A DNA stretch of 64,000 nt from Pseudarthrobacter sulfonivorans (lineage in GTDB: Bacteria; Actinomycetota; Actinomycetes; Actinomycetales; Micrococcaceae), in NCBI RefSeq assembly GCF_014712225.1, contig NZ_JACXBW010000010.1, forward strand, positions 62,001 to 126,000, given 5' to 3'. The position numbers and the translations under genes were made by a program. Below are positions 8,603 to 17,574 of this stretch, one piece after another (position 1 is the first letter of the stretch; the number at the start of each line of letters is the position of its first letter). The notes beneath the pieces were generated by a model, which was not told where the DNA came from, searched no databases, and saw only the letters and a program-made list of their open reading frames with translations.

Positions 8603-9817
8603 ATGACAGTCTTCGACGTCAATGAGGAAGAGCTTTCCGCGGTCAAGGCCGGATGTGCGGAACAACGAGGCGGCATAGACGTCAAGAACGTCGTGATCGT
8701 GGGTGCCGGCGTCGCCGGGGTCCGCACCGCCGAGCGGCTGCGAAGCAGGGGCTTCGATGGCCGGATCACGCTGCTGTCGGCTGAGCCGCACCTGCCGTAC
8801 GACCGTCCGCCTCTGTCCAAGGACGTCCTGAGTGGCGACAGGGGCCTCCCTGTACTCCGAGCTGAAGAGGACTACCTCGACCTCAAGGTCGAGCTGCAAC
8901 TGGCCCGCAGAGCACTCGGAGTCGACACGGACCGGCGCATCGTCCACACGGACGCACACGACCTGGCGTATGACGCGCTGGTCATCGCCTCCGGCGCCAT
9001 TGTCAGACGGGTGCCCGGGGTCGACGGGCACGTGCTGCGGACCTGGGACGATGCACAGCGAATGCGTCGACTCCTCGGCCCGGGGGTGCGCGTCGGAATC
9101 ATCGGCGCCGGACTGATCGGCTGTGAACTCGCTGCCAGTGCGGTCGCCCTGGGCGCAGAGGTTCATCTGGTCGACATCCTTGATGAACCGCTGATCAGGG
9201 TGGTCGGACCGGAGTTCGCCCAGATCTTCGCCGACATGCATCGCGCGCGGGGCGTACACCTCCATATGGGCCAGGCTGTCGAGGCTGTTGACCCGGGGGG
9301 CATCTCCTTGGTGGGAGGAGTGAGGATTGCAACTGACATGGTGGTCGAGGCCATTGGCGTCATTCCCGATGTCGAATGGCTGGCGGAGAGCGGCCTTTCC
9401 CTTGTCAACGGGGTAGATTGCGACGACGCAGGCCGCGCCAGCGCTGACGGCGTCTATGCAGTGGGCGACGTTGGACGGTGGGATGGTTCGCGTGCGGAGC
9501 ACTGGAGCAGTGCGGTGTGGCAGGCGGATCGAGTTGCAGCAGACATTGTCGGCGGAGCCGTACCCGAACCGGAGATTCCCTACTGGTGGAGCGACCAGTA
9601 CGACGTTAAGCTTCAGGGGGTGGGCACAATCGCCGACGCGGACGAGATCCACATAGGCAGTTTCGGTACGGCCGGCCGCCCGCTCGCTCTCTACGCGCGA
9701 GGCGGCACGGTTATCGGCGCCGTTGGCGTCTCCGTACCCAACGCCATCCGTAAGGCTCGCAACGCCATCAAAGCCGGTGCGATGCTCGAGGATGTGCGGG
9801 TCCTTCTGGACATCTGA
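8603..9817 (+). CDS. Ferredoxin reductase (FAD, NAD(P)H-dependent)
   Basis: A 404-residue member of the putidaredoxin/rhodocoxin-reductase family. FAD-binding VVIVGAGVAG lies near 31, YDRPPLSK near 70, the NAD-binding GIIGAGLIG near 170, and SADGVYAVGDV near 280 is the second FAD contact. It passes electrons from NAD(P)H to the ferredoxin and thus to the P450. The first roughly 28 residues precede the Rossmann strand and are longer than usual, so a start further in is possible, but the ATG at 8603 follows AAGGTGA. It is the last gene of the monooxygenase operon; a convergent regulator gene ends 53 bases beyond. Confidence 0.9.
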   Translation: MTVFDVNEEELSAVKAGCAEQRGGIDVKNVVIVGAGVAGVRTAERLRSRGFDGRITLLSAEPHLPYDRPPLSKDVLSGDRGLPVLRAEEDYLDLKVELQLARRALGVDTDRRIVHTDAHDLAYDALVIASGAIVRRVPGVDGHVLRTWDDAQRMRRLLGPGVRVGIIGAGLIGCELAASAVALGAEVHLVDILDEPLIRVVGPEFAQIFADMHRARGVHLHMGQAVEAVDPGGISLVGGVRIATDMVVEAIGVIPDVEWLAESGLSLVNGVDCDDAGRASADGVYAVGDVGRWDGSRAEHWSSAVWQADRVAADIVGGAVPEPEIPYWWSDQYDVKLQGVGTIADADEIHIGSFGTAGRPLALYARGGTVIGAVGVSVPNAIRKARNAIKAGAMLEDVRVLLDI

Positions 9818-9870
9818 GCTGTGCGTGAACACGTGCGCCTACAGCGCTCCCGTGACGGCCGGGCGCCGGA

Positions 9871-12198
9871 TCAGTTCGGTTGCCTGGAGTCCAGGCTTTC
9901 AAACCAGCTCGCCACCTGCGCTCGGGTATTGAATCCCAGCTTGACGAGTATGTGATCGACATGTGACTCGGCAGTCCGCTGCGATATTACCAGTCGATTT
10001 GCGATCTCCCTGTTGGTCAATCCTTCCGCAATCAACGCTGCTACTTCACGCTCTCGGCGGGTCAGGGTTTCCCGGCGCGGCTCCACGGAGCGCTCCGTCT
10101 GCTCATCAGCACCGGACTCGTCCAGGCCGAACGCGATCCGGGCGTCCTGGGCCAGCCCAAGGCCCTTGTTCACCAGTTTGTGCATTTCCTTAGGGGACAG
10201 GGTCGCTCGCAGGGTCCGTTCGCATGCTTCCAGTCTTTGGCCACGTCCAGGGAGTGCATCGGAGGGAACCCCGATCGCGGCGTAGGCCGCGCGGGCGCTT
10301 CCTAGCAGGACCGCAGCTCGGTGGGGATTCGACGAGGTGGTGATTACTGCCAAGGAGTCCAGACACATCGCTATGCCAAGGCGGTCGTCCAGTAGAAGCT
10401 TGAGCCGAAGACTATCCTGGACATGTCGGGCCGCTTGTATAGGTTCGCCGTTGTGGAAGGCGAGAAGCCCCGCAGTGGCAAGTGAGAACGCCCGGAAGTA
10501 CACATCGGCGGTTCGCTCTGAGACTTCCATGCATTCACGATGAAATGCCATGCCCCGGTCGATGAGCCCGGCCAGGTCGTGGGCTACTCCAAGCGGGCCC
10601 AACGTTTGCAACAAATGGTAGTCGTCGCCCTCGGCACGGAACCCGGCTGCCGCTTCCTCCAGATATTCAAGGGCCCCACCGAGGTTGTCGGAATACAAGG
10701 CGTGGATACCACGCGCCTGGACCGCCAGGGTCCGCGCTGTACCGTCCAGTAAGGTGTCTAACTCTTCCATTTCGTGCAGATACCGCCCCCCCCTTTCATG
10801 GCCACCGCTGATCGAATGCAGCCACACCACTGCATGGAGGGCCTCGAATCGAGGGAGGGTTGGATCCGGGGAGGCCGCAAGGAAGCGTTCCAACCACGCG
10901 ATTCCTTCGCTGACAGGACCGAAAGTGGACCACAGATTCAGCAACCGAGTGGCCATCACCATCCCTGCCTCGGTTCCATCTCCGGAGTCCAGGCAGAAGA
11001 GGAGTGCCGCCCGGAAGTTCGAGTGTTCGCGGTGCATCCGGTGGAACCAGCTGAGCTGCTGGCCTGGGAGCCCCTTCGAGCGGGCGCCTGCCGCCAGGCC
11101 AGCATAGAAGTCGCGATGCAGCCGCTGCAGGGCGTCCCGCCGTTCGGAGGTGGCTACCTTTTGCTCCGCGTACTGCTGAAGCATCCCCAGCATCTGATAC
11201 CGGACTTGACCGGATTGCTCTTCGCGGATGAGGATCGATTTCTCGACCAGCGACAGCAGGCCGTCAACTAGTTCTTCCCTGGATTGGTTCGGGTTGATGG
11301 CGTACACGGCGTCGAGTTCGAATCCGCCCGAAAATACAGCGAGGCTTGTCCATAGCTCTTGCTCACCGCGGGTGCACAGCTCGAAGCTCCAGTCGATACA
11401 GTTCTGTAGCGTACGCTGGCGTTCCGCGCCGCCACGAGGCCCGCTGGTCAGGAGCTGGAATCGATCCTGCAGAAGTCGCAAGATCTGGGCTGGCGCCAGG
11501 CCGCGGAGGCGCACGGCGGCGAGTTCCAGGGCAAGCGGTATCCCTTCGAGGTGGCGACAGATCGCCACCACGTCGTCGACGTTATCTTCGGTGAGATTGA
11601 ACTGGCCGGTGGCTGCCCGTGCTCGATCGACAAACAGGCTCACACTCTCCGTGTGCATCGAGGCGGCAACAGTGGCAGGCCCGTCGTTGGGTACTGAGAG
11701 CGGCGGGACGGACAGGACATGCTCGCCGGCGCAGCCGAGGGCTTGTCGGCTGGTGGCGAGGATGCGCAGGTACGGGCAAGCCCGAAGAAGCGTCGTGAGA
11801 AGCTCGTTGCACCCGTCGATCAGGTGCTCGCAGTTGTCAAGGACCACCAATACCCGACGCTCGGAGAGGAAATCCATGAGGGCGTGGAGGGTGTCCTCAT
11901 GTCCGGTGCCGCGAAGTCCGAGAGCCTTCGAGACGGTGCTCACCAGCAACGCGGGAGTTTTCAGCGCGGCCAGTTCCACGAACCACACGCCGTCAGGAAA
12001 CGCGTTCCGGGCGCTGTTTGCGGCGCGAAGGGCTAAACGGGTTTTTCCTACGCCTCCAGGTCCTGTTAAAGTCACCAGCCTCGCGGAGGTCACCATGCTC
12101 TTCAGGTTTGCGCCGATTTGGCGCCGTCCAACGAAACTCGTCACATCCGAGGGGAGGTTGGAGGGTCGCGGTGCAGCGGCGTCGGGAAGCATCGACAT
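9871..12198 (-). CDS. LuxR-family regulator with NB-ARC/AAA-type ATPase domain
   Basis: A 775-residue regulator. A P-loop TGPGGVGKT lies near 46, a Walker B-like LVVLDNCEH near 118, and a tetratricopeptide-like helical middle follows. The C-terminal LuxR/GerE helix-turn-helix spans about 710-765 (LTRREREVAALIAEGLTNREIA). Such proteins switch transcription in response to a ligand sensed by the central domain. It runs convergently into the P450 operon, so it is a plausible activator of that operon, but the shared motif upstream of the operon fits a GntR operator better. The ATG is preceded by no strong ribosome-binding site; the first residues are variable in the family. Confidence 0.85.
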   Translation of the reverse strand: MSMLPDAAAPRPSNLPSDVTSFVGRRQIGANLKSMVTSARLVTLTGPGGVGKTRLALRAANSARNAFPDGVWFVELAALKTPALLVSTVSKALGLRGTGHEDTLHALMDFLSERRVLVVLDNCEHLIDGCNELLTTLLRACPYLRILATSRQALGCAGEHVLSVPPLSVPNDGPATVAASMHTESVSLFVDRARAATGQFNLTEDNVDDVVAICRHLEGIPLALELAAVRLRGLAPAQILRLLQDRFQLLTSGPRGGAERQRTLQNCIDWSFELCTRGEQELWTSLAVFSGGFELDAVYAINPNQSREELVDGLLSLVEKSILIREEQSGQVRYQMLGMLQQYAEQKVATSERRDALQRLHRDFYAGLAAGARSKGLPGQQLSWFHRMHREHSNFRAALLFCLDSGDGTEAGMVMATRLLNLWSTFGPVSEGIAWLERFLAASPDPTLPRFEALHAVVWLHSISGGHERGGRYLHEMEELDTLLDGTARTLAVQARGIHALYSDNLGGALEYLEEAAAGFRAEGDDYHLLQTLGPLGVAHDLAGLIDRGMAFHRECMEVSERTADVYFRAFSLATAGLLAFHNGEPIQAARHVQDSLRLKLLLDDRLGIAMCLDSLAVITTSSNPHRAAVLLGSARAAYAAIGVPSDALPGRGQRLEACERTLRATLSPKEMHKLVNKGLGLAQDARIAFGLDESGADEQTERSVEPRRETLTRREREVAALIAEGLTNREIANRLVISQRTAESHVDHILVKLGFNTRAQVASWFESLDSRQPN

Positions 12199-12281
12199 GA
12201 GTGTACCCGCATAAGCGCCCGGGCGTTATGGAGATACGTAGCTGTCTCCGTATCCCCACCGATGCCACAAACTGCCGGACC

Positions 12282-12291
12282 TAGTTGACTA
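12282..12291. promoter_or_regulatory. Short GTTGAC palindrome before the truncated ALDH
   Basis: The sequence TAGTTGACTA is a perfect 10-bp palindrome with the same TTGAC core as the operator candidates elsewhere, but without the outer CTG/CAG. It lies about 40 bases before the preferred start at 12333. Assignment as a regulator site is tentative. Confidence 0.3.
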
Positions 12292-12332
12292 TGACTTACA
12301 TCACGGACCGAATCTGTTCATTGGAGAATGGC

Positions 12333-13010
12333 ATGCACCGTACCGCCCCCGACCACCCCAACCTCTTTATCGGAGGGAGGTGGGTCGCGACCTCGTCAAA
12401 CGATCGTTTTGAAATTGCACCTAACCACACCGGCAGCGGGACGGTCTCGTACCTGCTCCCGTCGTTCCTTGACGTCGAGGATGCGGTGGACGTCGCTCAC
12501 CTTGCGTGCCATGGAGCCGCGTGGGTTTCGGCGTCGGCGTGCGAACGGGCCGCAGTTATCACCAAATTGCGCGACACTTGCCATCGCCACAGTCTCCGAT
12601 GGGCGGGGCCGGCATTGGTGGCGGGTGACAAAGGTGCATACGTCTCGGGGGGTGCGGTCGTACGAATGCAGCCCGGGACCGCCGGGGACTGTAAGTCCCT
12701 TGCAGTCCCCGGCGGTCCCGGCGTCGTGGTAGTCGTTCCAACGCCCGGCACCCCGACGATAGATGTGGTGACGGCCATCGCCGCTGGCCTCGCGGATGGA
12801 TGTGCAGTGATCGTGAGCATGCCCGCCGAATCAGTTCTAACCGGACGGCAGATCGGCGACGTACTGGCCGAGGCGGGCGTTCCGGAAGGTCTCGTCAGCG
12901 TCTTGTGTTCTACGAGATCAGTGAGTCGGTATCTGCAGACCCACCAGGATATAGATCACGTAGTCGTCGTTGGTGCCGATACCAGCAGGCCAACAAGCTT
13001 GGTGGCATGA
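12333..13010 (+). pseudogene. Truncated aldehyde dehydrogenase (N-terminal half only)
   Basis: About 225 residues corresponding only to the coenzyme-binding N-terminal part of an aldehyde dehydrogenase: FIGGRW near 11, AAGLADGCAVIV where active enzymes have an AAGNTVV-like strand, and AGVPEGLVSVL. The catalytic Glu and Cys region and the whole C-terminal half are absent, and several conserved positions (for example the PWN loop) are lost. The start at 12333 has GGAGAATGGC upstream; an alternative TTG lies at 12285. A perfect 19-bp inverted repeat interrupts the frame at 12673-12721 without shifting it. The protein, if made, cannot be an active dehydrogenase; it is either a decayed gene or reused for another role. 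Confidence 0.7.
12673..12721. repeat. Perfect 19-bp inverted repeat inside the truncated ALDH
   Basis: Positions 12673-12691 and 12703-12721 are exact reverse complements (arm begins CCGGGACCGCC), separated by 11 bases. The stem is very GC-rich and would fold strongly in RNA. There is no following T-run. It lies where an ALDH gene should encode the conserved Rossmann/PWN region. Confidence 0.85.
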
Positions 13011-13021
13011 ATAGGCATTTA

Positions 13022-13063
13022 AAAACCCAGCAAGTTGTGCTATGAAAACCCAGCAAGTTGTGC
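13022..13063 (+). repeat. Tandem 19-bp direct repeat before a small gene
   Basis: Two exact copies of AAAACCCAGCAAGTTGTGC lie at 13022-13040 and 13045-13063, a 23-base period with TATG between. They sit just after the truncated ALDH and end 16 bases before the start of the small gene at 13080, so they lie in its 5' region. A binding site or a recent slippage duplication are both possible. Confidence 0.85.
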
Positions 13064-13079
13064 CAGGGAAGGAAGTTTC

Positions 13080-13295
13080 ATGGGAGTCCACATAGATTGG
13101 CTGGATTTGGTGGGCAGCCAGGTTCGGGTTCAAAAGGAAGGGCGAACTATCCGGACCGGCCGCGTCGAGGACGTAGCAGTCTCTGCGGGTCTACTCTGGC
13201 TGGAAGCCGACGGGATCGAATCGCGCGCTCTTTTTGGGGATGCACTTGGCCATAAAATTCTGCCAGTACCTGAGCCGGTCGGCAGCCAGCCATGA
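13080..13295 (+). CDS. Small hypothetical protein, SH3/PRC-barrel-like
   Basis: A 71-residue protein with alternating short beta-strand pattern (IDWLDLVGSQVRVQKEG, then RTGRVEDV, then LLWLEADG), reminiscent of small SH3-like or PRC-barrel folds found as hypothetical proteins in actinobacteria. No catalytic motif, signal peptide or membrane segment is seen. The ATG at 13080 follows GGGAAGGAAG closely; a longer start at 13035 lies within the direct repeats and is not favoured. Its function is unknown. It stands alone between the truncated ALDH and the GntR regulator. Confidence 0.6.
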   Translation: MGVHIDWLDLVGSQVRVQKEGRTIRTGRVEDVAVSAGLLWLEADGIESRALFGDALGHKILPVPEPVGSQP

Positions 13296-13460
13296 GGCCC
13301 CTCACCTTCACGGAACAATTCGACCAACCAGCCTGACGGCTGCGGTCATTGTTTTCACTCTCTCCGCATTTAGGGTCCATCTGACGGCAGGCACCCCTTA
13401 TTAGCAGGCATTCGCGGTGACTGTCGGCGAGAGGCTGTCGGCTGGTAACAACTCTGAGTA

Positions 13461-13474
13461 GACTGTAGACAGGG
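13461..13474. promoter_or_regulatory. Candidate autoregulatory operator of the GntR gene
   Basis: The sequence GACTGTAGACAGGG contains CTGT-AG-ACAG, the same palindrome as the other operator candidates apart from the two central bases, and ends 27 bases before the GntR start at 13501. GntR regulators commonly bind their own promoter, so this location supports linking the motif to this gene. Confidence 0.5.
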
Positions 13475-13500
13475 CTACGAGGGCGCGGCCCATCGGAAGG

Positions 13501-14196
13501 ATGAGGAAAATGCCGGCGAGAAGCACAGTAGCTGCGAATTCGACAGACTTGGTCGCGCGGGTCAGTCTGCGGGATCAGGCCGTCGACTTACTGCGAGGCT
13601 GGATCGTCCGCGGCGAGCTCGAGACTGGAACGAGGCTCAACGAAGTCGAGTTGGCCGCGAAGATGGGGATCAGCCGGGGCCCGCTCCGTGAGGCGATCCA
13701 GCGTCTCAGTGCAGAAGGACTGATCGATTTGCAAGGCGGCCGGGGTGCTTTTATCCGAGAGGTCAGCGGTGATGACGTCCGTCAAATGTACGAACTACGT
13801 CAGGTGTTGGAAGTGGCGGCGGTGAAGTTCGCCGCTGAGCGCATCAGTGACAATGATATTGCCAGGATCGAGGAGATGATCTCGGATATGGACCGTCGGT
13901 CCAAGGAGGATCCGCCCACGGCCCATACGGTTGATTCCGATTTCCACCTGAACATTCTTCAGCTCGCGAAGAATTCTTATTTGGAGCAGACCGGAGGTGA
14001 GCTCCAGACGCAGTTCCGGATTGCGCGCCTTCGCACGGGAGTCTCGCCGGGGCTGACGCGGGAGGCGCGCGATGAGCACCGGGCCATCCTCGTCGCCGTA
14101 GCGGCTGGGGACGTTCGAGCCGCGGGCAAGGCAATGACATTGCATCTGCGCAAGTCACTCAGCCGATTTACTGCCATGTCTGGTGATGTCGACTAG
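13501..14196 (+). CDS. GntR-family transcriptional regulator (FadR subfamily, FCD domain)
   Basis: A 231-residue regulator. The winged helix spans about 20-85 (LNEVELAAKMGISRGPLREA is the recognition region) and an all-helical FCD ligand domain spans about 95-220. Likely metal-site residues are Asp/His in DSDFHLN, His in EHRAI and His in MTLHLRK, as in metal-containing FCD proteins that bind small carboxylates. It is the only intact FCD-GntR gene in the window. Sites of the form CTGT-N2-ACAG, which match the GntR consensus, occur just upstream of it and before most catabolic operons here. I infer that it is the common regulator, probably a repressor relieved by a pathway acid. The ATG at 13501 follows GGAAGG; a second ATG at 13510 is possible. 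Confidence 0.85.
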   Translation: MRKMPARSTVAANSTDLVARVSLRDQAVDLLRGWIVRGELETGTRLNEVELAAKMGISRGPLREAIQRLSAEGLIDLQGGRGAFIREVSGDDVRQMYELRQVLEVAAVKFAAERISDNDIARIEEMISDMDRRSKEDPPTAHTVDSDFHLNILQLAKNSYLEQTGGELQTQFRIARLRTGVSPGLTREARDEHRAILVAVAAGDVRAAGKAMTLHLRKSLSRFTAMSGDVD

Positions 14197-14243
14197 CGTC
14201 TATGGCGTTTACTCCTTCGAATGGTCGCCTGATGGTGAAAATC

Positions 14244-14301
14244 GACGCTGCCCTGACCTAGCCCTCGCCGGAGACGCTGCCCTGACCTAGCCCTCGCCGG
14301 A
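14244..14301. repeat. 29-bp perfect tandem duplication
   Basis: The unit beginning GACGCTGCCCTGACC occurs twice without a gap at 14244-14272 and 14273-14301. It lies in noncoding DNA just after the GntR gene. It is probably a recent slippage event with no clear function. Confidence 0.85.
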
Positions 14302-14646
14302 GTGGTGCGTGTGGTTACGGAGGTGTCTCACTGGTGCCGTGCCACGCTTGATGCCTCCTGAAAGCCCTCAGGTGCGTCTGCCGCGGGTTGCTCGAATAAC
14401 GGCAACGCATCAGTATCCGCCCCATCCGCCCAGGCAGAATTGTCCAGCTGGATCAGCCGAGCGCACTGCACCCGGAAGGCGCCTCATGCGGGCGGATCCT
14501 CCTCGGCGTTCGTCGGGCAGTGGGAGGACATAAAGCTATGCTCTGCCTCCTGCCCTCTGCTGCTGGATGGATGCACTCTTCTGAAGCCGCCGTGCCAGCG
14601 AGCGTCAATGTACCTAGGCACCCGACTCATTCGGCAGTTTTCAATT

Positions 14647-14660
14647 AACTGTTGACAATA
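14647..14660. promoter_or_regulatory. Operator/-35 candidate upstream of the MHS transporter
   Basis: AACTGTTGACAATA shares nine or more bases with the site at 5068 and contains TTGACA at 14652-14657; a weak -10 (CATTCT) lies 17 bases on. It is the only promoter-like signal I see before the transporter gene. Confidence 0.45.
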
Positions 14661-15109
14661 CCTCTTCGGACTGACATTCTTCTGCTGTGCCGTGAATCAC
14701 AACAGCTAGCTACATCGCTGACCAGGACGGCGCCTTAGCCGCCTCGATGCAAACGAGGATCATAGAAAGAAGAAGTCGATGACGACTAAACGAGCACAAG
14801 AGCGAGCAACCAGCAGTTGCGGCACGTTGGAGATCTTTAGCTGAACAGCCCGGCGTCTGGACGTCGCAGCGGGGCCGAAAGTTGTCGGACCTGGCGCTCC
14901 GAAATACAAAAAGAGCAGATCCCGCCACGGGCTCGTGGAGCAAAACCCGCGCTCTGAATGTCCACAACTCACAATCGGACCCCGGCGTCGACGGGTGGCA
15001 CCCCTATGGCTGATGCCGTCACTAGCGACGAAATGTGTGCAAGTGAACTCAGGCTGGTACAGCCACCGCCCTTCAGTCAAGCCGTCCCTTACCCCATCTG
15101 GAGAGATTA

Positions 15110-16453
15110 GTGACCATAGAATTAGAACAAACCGGAGATCGTGCAGCATCCATGAAAATGCGCCGCAGGAGCAGCGTCGCGGCCATGCTGGGTACCATGA
15201 TTGATGCCTCCGATCTTGTGATGTATGCATACCTGACGGTCTACACAGCACCGTTATTCTTCCCGAATCAGAATCCGCTGGTTTCGGTGCTCGCGACTCT
15301 TGGGGTCTATGCCGTCGGATTCCTGGCTCGACCTATCGGTGGCATTCTCTTCGGACGAATGGGTGACCGCCGTGGTCGGCGGGCGACCCTGGTAGCCACG
15401 CTTTTGCTCATGGGCGGCTCGACACTTCTGGTGGGACTCATTCCGTCTTACGCAGCCATCGGAATTTTCGCTCCGATACTGGTGTTGCTCGCCAGGATTG
15501 CCCAAGGCATCGCGGCCGGTGGTGAGGTGATGGGTGCAGCTACCTATGCCTTGGAGTCAAGTACGCCTGGGCGGCGTGGCTTCTACAGTTCAATGACGCC
15601 GTTGGGGTCGATCCTTGGCCTGGCCGTGGCTCCTACCGTGATCGGACTAACGACGCTCGCCGTCGGACCTGAGGCGATGGCCGCATGGGGTTGGCGGATC
15701 CCGTTCGTCGTTGCCGCCATCATCACCTTGGGTGTTCTGACCCTTCGGCTGAAAGTCGAGGACAGCGCCGAGTTCGTCGCCCTCGAAAAGACCGGTGGCC
15801 TTTCCCAGACTCCGCTGCGGGAAACCTGGCGCAGCCATAAGGCCACCATCGGATGGACCATCGTCATGGGGGCCGGTGCACTCTACATCGTGTATGCGAT
15901 CCCCGTGTACCTTCCTATCTACTTCACGACATCGACCGAACTATCACCTGCTACAGTTCCGTGGATTACGGCCGGTGTCATGTTGCTTACCGCTCCAATG
16001 GTGGTTGTAGGTGGGCTGTGTGCGGACCGGTTCGGTCGCGTCCGTTTCCTCGTCACCATGCTGGTCATTTTGGGTATCGTCGGCTATCCATTGTTCCTGG
16101 TTCTTTCGAGCCACGGGGCGGGGACGATGACGATCACACTCACCTACTTTGGGGCGATGGTCCTGTCCAATCTGGCGCTCGCAGCCCTCTACCAAGCGTT
16201 TGCCGATGTTTTTCCGGCACGAATCCGATACACAGCAGCGGCCATCGGCTATAACATCGGCAACATGATCGGCGCGGGATTCGGTCCACTGGCATCGACG
16301 GCGCTGATCCAATCAACGGGTAATTCGAGTGCGCCCGGCTTCCTTTTCATTGGAGGTGCCATCCTGGGCATCGTAGGACTGGTAGCGGTAACTCGACTCC
16401 ACAGGGCGCAGCCGCAAACCGAGCCCGTAGGTGAGCTCAACGGCGCCCGCTAG
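15110..16453 (+). CDS. MFS transporter of the metabolite:H+ symporter (MHS) type
   Basis: A 447-residue membrane protein with about twelve hydrophobic segments. The MFS motif GRMGDRRGRRATLV after segment two is characteristic of the MHS family (KgtP/ProP/ShiA/PcaT relatives), which take up carboxylates, quaternary amines or aromatic acids with protons. The GTG start follows CTGGAGAG; about 27 residues precede the first membrane segment. It is followed at 236 bases by the haloalkane dehalogenase gene on the same strand and preceded by the GntR gene, so import of a dehalogenase substrate or product is possible but not shown by sequence. Confidence 0.88.
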   Translation: MTIELEQTGDRAASMKMRRRSSVAAMLGTMIDASDLVMYAYLTVYTAPLFFPNQNPLVSVLATLGVYAVGFLARPIGGILFGRMGDRRGRRATLVATLLLMGGSTLLVGLIPSYAAIGIFAPILVLLARIAQGIAAGGEVMGAATYALESSTPGRRGFYSSMTPLGSILGLAVAPTVIGLTTLAVGPEAMAAWGWRIPFVVAAIITLGVLTLRLKVEDSAEFVALEKTGGLSQTPLRETWRSHKATIGWTIVMGAGALYIVYAIPVYLPIYFTTSTELSPATVPWITAGVMLLTAPMVVVGGLCADRFGRVRFLVTMLVILGIVGYPLFLVLSSHGAGTMTITLTYFGAMVLSNLALAALYQAFADVFPARIRYTAAAIGYNIGNMIGAGFGPLASTALIQSTGNSSAPGFLFIGGAILGIVGLVAVTRLHRAQPQTEPVGELNGAR

Positions 16454-16625
16454 ACAATATGAAGTGGGGCCACGTACGGAGAGTCGGGACTGCAACTTCG
16501 CATTCCGACAGGCTGCGTAGGTTGCGGGTCCTGTTTCCCTTCCTCGACCACAGGGACACAAGGGCGCATTGACGTAAGAGGGCCTCACGGTGAGGTGTGG
16601 CTTGCTGAAGGCTGCACGAATTGCC

Positions 16626-16643
16626 GGAGGCCCTCTGGCCTCC
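16626..16643 (+). repeat. Short hairpin in the dehalogenase 5' region
   Basis: GGAGGCC and GGCCTCC form a 7-bp stem with loop CTCT, about 45 bases before the dehalogenase start. It could affect readthrough from the transporter gene or the dehalogenase leader. There is no T-run. Confidence 0.4.
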
Positions 16644-16689
16644 CAGCATCATTCAACGGCCATGACGACCTCAGAGGAGCAGCAATATT

Positions 16690-17574
16690 ATGGATAACAA
16701 TAAGAAAGCGAAAGTGATTCACGGATCCACCATGGCGTACGTCGAGTCCGGCCAGGGTGACCCCATTGTCTTTATCCACGGCAATCCGTCGTCGTCCTAC
16801 ATCTGGCGGAACATCACACCGCATGTTGATTCTCTCGGACGGTGCATTGCTCCGGACCTCATTGGGATGGGCGATTCGGACAAGCTGGAGCCGAGCGGAC
16901 CCGATCGATACACGTTCGTGGAGCATCGCGACTACCTTGATGCGCTTCTCGAAGCCCTCGGGGTCGACCAAAACGTCACTCTTGTTGGACAGGACTGGGG
17001 CTCAGCGCTCGCGTTCGATTGGGCGAACCGCAATCGTGAAAAGGTCAAAGGGATTGTCCACACAGAAGCGATACTTCGGCCCTGGACCCCTGGCTGGATG
17101 CCCGGAGCCGAATTTCCAATCGAGGGAAACCTCGAAAGCTTTCTCGCGCTCCGGACGCCACTTGGCGAGCAACTCATTCTCGAACAGAACGTCTTTGTAG
17201 AGGGAACCGTAGTTGAAGGAACAATGCGCAAACTTGGGGCCGAGGAATTTGCCGAGTATCGTCGACCCTTCGCTGAACCTGGCGAAGGACGTCGGCCGAC
17301 CCTGACATGGCCGCGGCAGATCCCGTATCAAGGGCAGCCGGCTGACGTCGAGCAGATCATCTCCTCTTACGCGCAATGGCTGCCCAACTCAGACGTCCCG
17401 AAGCTATTTATCAACGCCGAACCCGGGTTCATCATCGATGAGAACACCCGTGAATGGTGCCGGACCTGGAAGAACCAGACCGAAGTGACAGTCAGGGGTA
17501 AGCACTTTGTGCAGGAGGACTCACCTTCGGAGATTGGAAGTGCAATCGCAGATTGGTACCGATCGCTCAATTGA
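16690..17574 (+). CDS. Haloalkane dehalogenase (HLD-II, LinB/DhaA-like)
   Basis: A 294-residue alpha/beta-hydrolase that closely follows the LinB/DhaA pattern. It has HGNPSSSYIWRN with halide-binding Asn32, nucleophile Asp102 in GQDWG with halide-binding Trp103, a probable catalytic Glu126 (HTEAI), and His272 in GKHFVQED. PKLFINAEPG and SWPRQIP-like motifs also match subgroup II. These enzymes hydrolyse carbon-halogen bonds to give an alcohol, halide and proton. The length is normal and no motif is missing, so activity is expected. GAGGAG precedes the ATG. The alcohol product would be a natural substrate for the mycofactocin-dependent alcohol dehydrogenases in this window. Confidence 0.93.
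   Translation: MDNNKKAKVIHGSTMAYVESGQGDPIVFIHGNPSSSYIWRNITPHVDSLGRCIAPDLIGMGDSDKLEPSGPDRYTFVEHRDYLDALLEALGVDQNVTLVGQDWGSALAFDWANRNREKVKGIVHTEAILRPWTPGWMPGAEFPIEGNLESFLALRTPLGEQLILEQNVFVEGTVVEGTMRKLGAEEFAEYRRPFAEPGEGRRPTLTWPRQIPYQGQPADVEQIISSYAQWLPNSDVPKLFINAEPGFIIDENTREWCRTWKNQTEVTVRGKHFVQEDSPSEIGSAIADWYRSLN

Larger units (their letters stand above)
14197..15109. other. Long gene-free leader region before the MHS transporter
   Basis: No coding region is supported. The stretch holds a 29-bp tandem duplication (14244-14301) and an operator-like motif with TTGACA (14647-14660). About 450 bases separate that motif from the transporter start, which would give an unusually long untranslated leader if it is the promoter. 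Frames on the minus strand at 14710-15251 lack ribosome-binding sites and homology. Confidence 0.5.

Noticed and set aside
16454-16680. Possible tRNA or tRNA-like scar between the transporter and dehalogenase genes (minus-strand translation resembles spurious proteins often called over tRNAs)
   Set aside because: No cloverleaf, no T-loop consensus and no CCA-proximal stem could be found.
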